Shown here one piece after another: positions 58,539 to 64,000 of a DNA stretch of 64,000 nt. Location: contig NC_059478.1 of assembly GCF_018139145.2 (NCBI RefSeq), positions 32,239,001 through 32,303,000 on the forward strand, written 5' to 3'. The number at the start of each line of letters is the position of its first letter. Position 1 is the stretch's first letter. The position numbers were made by a program, and so were the translations under genes. The notes under the pieces are model-generated. The model did not search any database. It was not told the origin of the DNA and saw nothing but the letters and a program-made list of their open reading frames with translations. The stretch is from Gymnogyps californianus. Taxonomy: Eukaryota; Chordata; Aves; Accipitriformes; Cathartidae.

Positions 58539-61500
58539 ATCGTGGGCAAATGTGAGCTCATTTTGCCTCTACTCCAAGCTGGCAGAGAAGTCAGGGTGTT
58601 TTGGGCTCTGAGTCAATGCTGCGATAACTTGCTCGCGTGACTTACTAATTGAAGTTAGAGATACTTCAAGATACTGAACGTCCGTGGCGTAGACATGCTT
58701 CTCTCAGTCTTAGTTGTCTTATACTCCAGACCTTTTCAAATCATAAATCTAAGTCAAATGTATTGCAAATGGTAGAAGGACAATGTGGATTTTGGGAGAG
58801 ACAGGTAAGGCTATGTACGCATTCTCACTATCGGGAGATGCAGAGGTGAGTCATCTGCGTTGTATGATGACAACGCAAGTACAAGGAACACAGTCCTCAG
58901 GAAAGTCCTTTTGGAATTAGCCACACAAAAAGTTGAATCTTAAAGACAAAAGAAAATGGTATCAGGAGGAAAGAAGTGGCAATGACTGGAGCCCTTAATT
59001 TGATGCCAGTGATATCTCAGAGTAAACAATTTCCCAGAGGATTGTCAGAGATGTGAAATGAATGGTAAGAGCTGCTTTACAGGCATTTGTGGGCACACAC
59101 ACCTGCTTACAGCAAGGGAAAAGACAGTGCGTAAATGTCTGGAATATTACATAAAAGCTGTCTGGTAGACTAGGCAGAGCAATTAAAATCCATCTCGCTT
59201 AAACGAACCCTGAGTGCAGGTCAAACAAATCTAATTTTTATTGTTCCTTAAGGGGATGTCTGTATAGGAGACAAAAGGGGGATGCAGCCGTCAGGTTAAA
59301 AAATCAAGATGCCTTTAAAAAATTAAATGTTCACAATAGTGCTACAGCAAGCTAGATAAATGATATATTACAGCGATGGTTTAAAACTAATTGATGACTA
59401 ATGTTGTAATGCATTTGTAGCTACACTGATCTATTATATATCTTGGCCAAGCTGAAGGGACACTTCAAGGAGAAAAATTGCTAACTGTTTTAACCTGATG
59501 GAACTTGGGGAAAAAATAGTTACTTTAAGAGATAAATGGAAAGGTTGTGACCTCCTAATGTACATCTGGGTCTTGCAATGCAAAATCAAATTATCATTAA
59601 ACAGAATGTGATCTGCGATGGAATTAAAACAACTACAAACGAGCACAGAAACTTCCGTACAGAAATAAAATAGTGCAGTTTGAGCTGGGACCATTAGCTA
59701 AAAAGCTGCCTGCCTAAAGAACTGGTGTAACAAGTTGGTATGGAATTGTTTTGCTCTAAAATGAAAGTTTGTTTAATTGGAGACTGCAGGAAAAATATAA
59801 GCATATTTACAGTAATTTACATATGTAAGACATTCTATAAACATTACTTAATTAGTGTATAAATAATTAACAATTTACCCTAAGTTCTGAGTAACATGTG
59901 TCTCTCTGGCTCTTGGAGGGGAGACAGGAAGCCTCATTTTCCCCTCCTCATTTTTGTCGTGCCTGAGGCTCATGCCCGCTGGGTTTTACCCTTGCAGTTG
60001 GAATTCAGAGATGTCAGTCAGGCTCTGCTTATTTTCACGTCTAATTCATGCAAAAACCAGGTTTCCTCCTGAGGCGGTAAACTGGCCCAGATTTGCTTCA
60101 AAGTTTGGCCTAGGTTCAGTGAATGACTCACTTTAACTAAGGTACATCCATCTTCCTGGCTGAAACACAATATAGGAAGTATTGTCAAAGAGCAGATACC
60201 CCCATAGAACTAGAGCTTACAGATTCAGGACCTTAGAAACAAAAAGTAATAGCTTGTTTCATCCCCTGGTTTCCTGTTACCCAATATTAAGGACATTGAG
60301 TGGGTGTAATAAGAACATCGTTACTCAACCCAGAGCACCAGTGTGGGTTTTTGCATGCTAAACAAGCTGCAAATGGCTGGGATGTATTGCTGGAGGCTGA
60401 GCTGGGAGGAGTTGCAGTCAGTAAGCCTCCGTGGTCATAGGTTCTGTGCAAAGTTCTATGGAATAAATACGGCAACAGGTTACAAATGAAGGTAACGTTA
60501 CGGGCCACTGCTAAAATAAGGATTACCTTGAAAAGGCCATGATTAAAAGGCCAAAAATACCACTGAGATCCTTAGCCTTACTCTCAACCTCTGAATTGGT
60601 TCCCTTTAATAGGAGTATATATGATATAAGGGAACAATCTAACAAAGATGGCCCTCACTACAGGTGACACTGATTTTCTTCTGGTTGAGAATAAGTTAAT
60701 GTAGCAAGAACATGACCAGCCTGTGATATTGTCTGAAAGCAATTTATTCCTCTATGATAAATTAACCTTCCAGTGGGAAGGGAAATGCTTGCAATACCAA
60801 ATTGAAAATATTTGGTACTCTGAAGGGTTTGATGTTCCAAAACCCCAAAAGCCTCCATATTAACTGCTGTACATTAGGCTTCCTCCTTTGCATTCATTCA
60901 GTTTTGGTTTGAAGCCCAATACAGGCAGCAGCTTGGAAAAATAGTTCTCTAGCTCAAGATGGAGCAGCTGAAGCCTTAATTCTGGAGGTCTTTCTTTTAA
61001 AGGGGGACATTACTCTTGGGTCAAAATTTTAAGTTATGCAGATCATGGTGTTGGTGTCAGTTTTCAACATTAGAAACTCAGTGACACGAGTACCACTGAG
61101 CTGACTCAGAACATATATTTTCTTAAAGGATGATAAACAGTCACATCCACAGCTCTCTCATCTGGGATTTCTTTCCCTTCACTAACATATTAAAAGAAAG
61201 CAACTCTAACAGATATTTTTCCTCCTGTATCAAGGTGACTTCCTAAAGCTTGGTGCTGAGTAAATAATTCTTGAATGGGCATTTTTTTAAGGCAGAAAAA
61301 GCATACAAAATAGCTTTAGACAAAACTTTGAGCTGCCAGTTAATTTAAAAGCAATAAAGTAAGGGAAAAAACCTGAGTAAAGTTGAAGCATGGCACTAGT
61401 CAATCAGATTGACTGTAATAGGTTGCCGAAAAGGATGAGGTTTTATTCTGGAAAACTTGCTTTGTTCAGTAAAAGCTTCTTCTCCCTCCTCCCAATTCTT

Positions 61501-63675
61501 CAGAGCTTACCTTAAGATTCTGGGGGGGGAAATTTGAGTTATAGCAGTAGAATATACAAATCAATGAGTGGACAGAGTTAAAGCATCATACCCTTTGAAG
61601 GTAGCAAAAGAGAATACGTATAGAGGTGGTAGAACCCACTGGCCTCCCTCCCAAAACCCTGTCACCACCTTAGGGGGGTCAGTACAGGCCCCTGTGCTCT
61701 GAGCACCCACACATAGCTCTCACAGGTAGTGTGCCCATCGTGGTGGAGTTGTGCTCTGCGCATGGGCTTGCTTCTTAGCTGCTGACCCTCGGTGGCTGGG
61801 ATTCCATTGAGGGAAATGTTTGCAGCCCATGGGATAATAATCTGCCATCCTAATCTTCCAGTCCTGTATCTCCCAAGATGATGACTTTTCAGCGTACGTC
61901 GTGATGACGGGGACGAGGTGTCAATTAGAACGTCCCATGATATTTCCACGATTACAACATACTGTAGGTAAGGAAACTGTTCTCGTGTTTGGATCACACT
62001 CATAAACAACGATCCCGGCAATTCTTGGAGAGGGTGGAGTTATGTACCCAGTCTCATACTCCTCCTACTTTTGAAACAATATCAGACATAAAATAGCCTA
62101 AAATAAGAGTGCAGTTACCATTTATTTCCTTCCTCAATTTTTTATCTTGCTTTATAACAACATTTCTTAGCTGTGGCTGACAGAAATGGCAAAAATGTAC
62201 CATCTTTCTGATTTTTGTTGTGTCTTGCTTTTTATTTCACTTTCAGTTTTTCAGACTGGTCAATGATTCAAAAAGTTGATTAAAGCTGTGATGGTTTTAT
62301 CATTGCTTCAGAAAGACAAACTGTAAAATCCAAAGGTTAGCAACCAGAATGTGATTTTAAAGAATGCTTAAAGCAGTTTCATTCTGCTGCTTGTGCTTAA
62401 CACTGGAAGAAACTCTGAACTGCAGCTGTCTTCTGTGCCAAAAGGTTTTTTAACTTTGGTACACATATTTCTATATATGTTTTAATTTACTGATATCATT
62501 TGCTCCATTTGATTTATGCTAAGGCCTTATGATTGTCAGATTAGTGTGAGAATGCAAGTAGTAAATTTAAAATGTACCTTTGATGGTTCTATTATGTTTA
62601 CCATCTTTTTCCATCTTCTTTCTAATATTATGTCAATAGTCTAAAGGAGTTTTTGATGTGATGCACTGAATATTCTGACTCGTAAGAGAGCTGAACATTG
62701 GGTACATCGTTTACCAGTTCACTGCTGTCAAAAGCTATTGCATCCTTCTTCCCTCTTGACCCAAGCTTGATTAATCTTTCCGTAGTTTTGGTCCTGATAC
62801 GGTTTTGAAACAGTGTTGATTTCCCCAGGAAGCCTTAAGAACCTCGGCATCTGCTTCATGCTGTTTGGGCAGCCCAAACAACTGCAGAGGGAATGGAATA
62901 ATCTCCCCCAGACCTCTGACAGCATCACATTTCCACTGTTTGCAAAACACTCCCCCCCAACGGTGCCAGGTACGTGCAGCCCTGGCAGGAAGAGCTGGGG
63001 AGACTCCTGTTTTCTGGGCCATGACCTATGAAGCTGCATGACTTTAGGAAAGACCAAGTTAGCTCCAGGAGGAGGGAAGTGTTATAGCTTTTTCTCTGAT
63101 TCTGCACAGAAGTCAGAAGTTTTCAACATCAGTGTATATTCTGATTTCCATCTGTCACGCAAAGCATAAATCCAAAGCACTATGTGAGATCAATCATGCC
63201 CAAAATATTTAAAGTTACCTAAAATGTTGGAGAATTAATATCTTACATTTTTCTCCAGAGTCCTGAGTGGTGCAGACGTTCTGTTAATCATATATTACAA
63301 GCTCAGGCAATACATTAAGTTTGTAAAATAGATTTATATAACAAAGATGAAGCAGAATTAACTGGATCCACAAATGTCTTCTCCTCACAGCTGTCTATAA
63401 TTGTTTCATTACATTTCATTGCGTTTTATCCTGTTTTGCTGTGACCACCTCCTGGCAATGTATCTGCAAGGAAAGGAAAAAAGGCAAGAAATTCTAACAT
63501 GTAAGACGTACAAAATAAATCCTGTGACATTTTCTAATATGTGAATATTCCTAAATGCCAGACTAAAACATCCCTCCAACGGTTTCTTTTACAGACTTTC
63601 CTTGTTCCAGAAGCTTGGCCTGAGTTAGGAGGAAACCCCGTAACTGTCCCTTAAAAGTTGAATTGCATCAGTGTG

Positions 63676-63755
63676 GGTAAGATGTTGGGTGAAATTCTTT
63701 AATGGTGTAATTCCATGAAAATCAGAAATACTACACCAGGGCTGAATCTGCCCCA
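63676..63755. repeat. Possible old amniote palindromic repeat
   Basis: GGGTGAAATTCTTTAATGG and TACACCAGGGCTGAATCTGC flank a short centre. From memory these resemble motifs of dispersed palindromic repeats in bird and turtle DNA (GTGAAATCCTGG, TACACCAG-GATGAAT). The assignment was not searched. Confidence 0.3.
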
Positions 63756-64000
63756 TGGTATAAAATTATCTCCCTAGAGGCAAGACTTTTGGAAACAGTA
63801 TCATATTTTAATTATAAGCAGACTATTTGTTTTGGGTTGTATACAGAGCATGAAAATCTAGCTGCTACAGGAACTAGCTACATATATGGTGATTTTATTC
63901 CTGTTTCTAGTGCTGTTTGGTTTATTTCTGTATGATTTGCAGGTGGCTAAGTGATCCTACAAACTTCTTTTTATGTACTTGAATAAGCCCCTGTTGAATT

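Larger units (their letters stand above)
57791..64000. other. Mostly unique noncoding DNA
   Basis: Besides the exon-like stretch at 58402-58538 and its inverted repeat, I see no gene. Overlapping open frames on both strands are unusually dense in 57.6-58.6 kb. An AT-rich block with TAATTA-type motifs lies at 59790-59882, and a piece near 63676-63755 (including TACACCAGGGCTGAATCTGC) resembles an old amniote palindromic repeat. Confidence 0.5.

Noticed and set aside
1..64000. tRNA, rRNA, known microRNA and CRISPR arrays
   Set aside because: I found no cloverleaf with box A/B sequences, no rRNA-like conserved stretch, no known microRNA seed-stem combination that I recognise, and no regularly spaced repeats.

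Overview
The window looks like noncoding nuclear DNA from a bird. The evidence is a 5'-truncated CR1 LINE with the typical avian octamer-like tail (ATTCTATG repeats), three solo LTRs of types that are common in bird genomes, short simple repeats and otherwise AT-moderate unique sequence. LTRs of these types are, from memory, more typical of neoavian birds than of chicken, but I cannot name a species. I found no intact protein-coding gene, tRNA, rRNA or CRISPR array. Most open frames are at chance length, and the longest one (243 codons) lies wholly inside an LTR.

Layout. 1-19126: unique sequence with simple repeats and AT-rich blocks. 19127-20257: solo LTR on the minus strand, 1131 bp, flanked by GATGG, with a degenerate internal tandem array. 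20258-32179: unique sequence with a cluster of hairpins near 29.55-29.62 kb and a 31-nt poly-T. 32180-34739: CR1 on the plus strand carrying a broken reverse transcriptase ORF. It is interrupted by a 588-bp solo LTR (32431-33018, target duplication CCTGG). 34740-48083: unique sequence with a short hairpin, an AP-1/MARE-like cluster and old repeat scraps. 48084-48691: second copy of the same LTR family, on the minus strand, flanked by CCTCT. 48692-64000: unique sequence. It includes a tentative minus-strand remnant resembling a BK-channel beta subunit (KCNMB family) near 57.2-57.8 kb and an exon-like plus-strand stretch with a strong inverted repeat near 58.4-58.54 kb.

How the parts fit together. 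The best-supported history is in the repeats: the CR1 copy inserted and was 5'-truncated, it decayed or was disrupted, and an LTR retrovirus-like element inserted into it and was reduced to a solo LTR by recombination between its LTRs. A relative of that LTR sits 15 kb away in inverted orientation. The non-repeat DNA may be an intron or an intergenic desert. Several AT-rich blocks with homeodomain-type motifs could be conserved enhancers, but this cannot be tested without an alignment.
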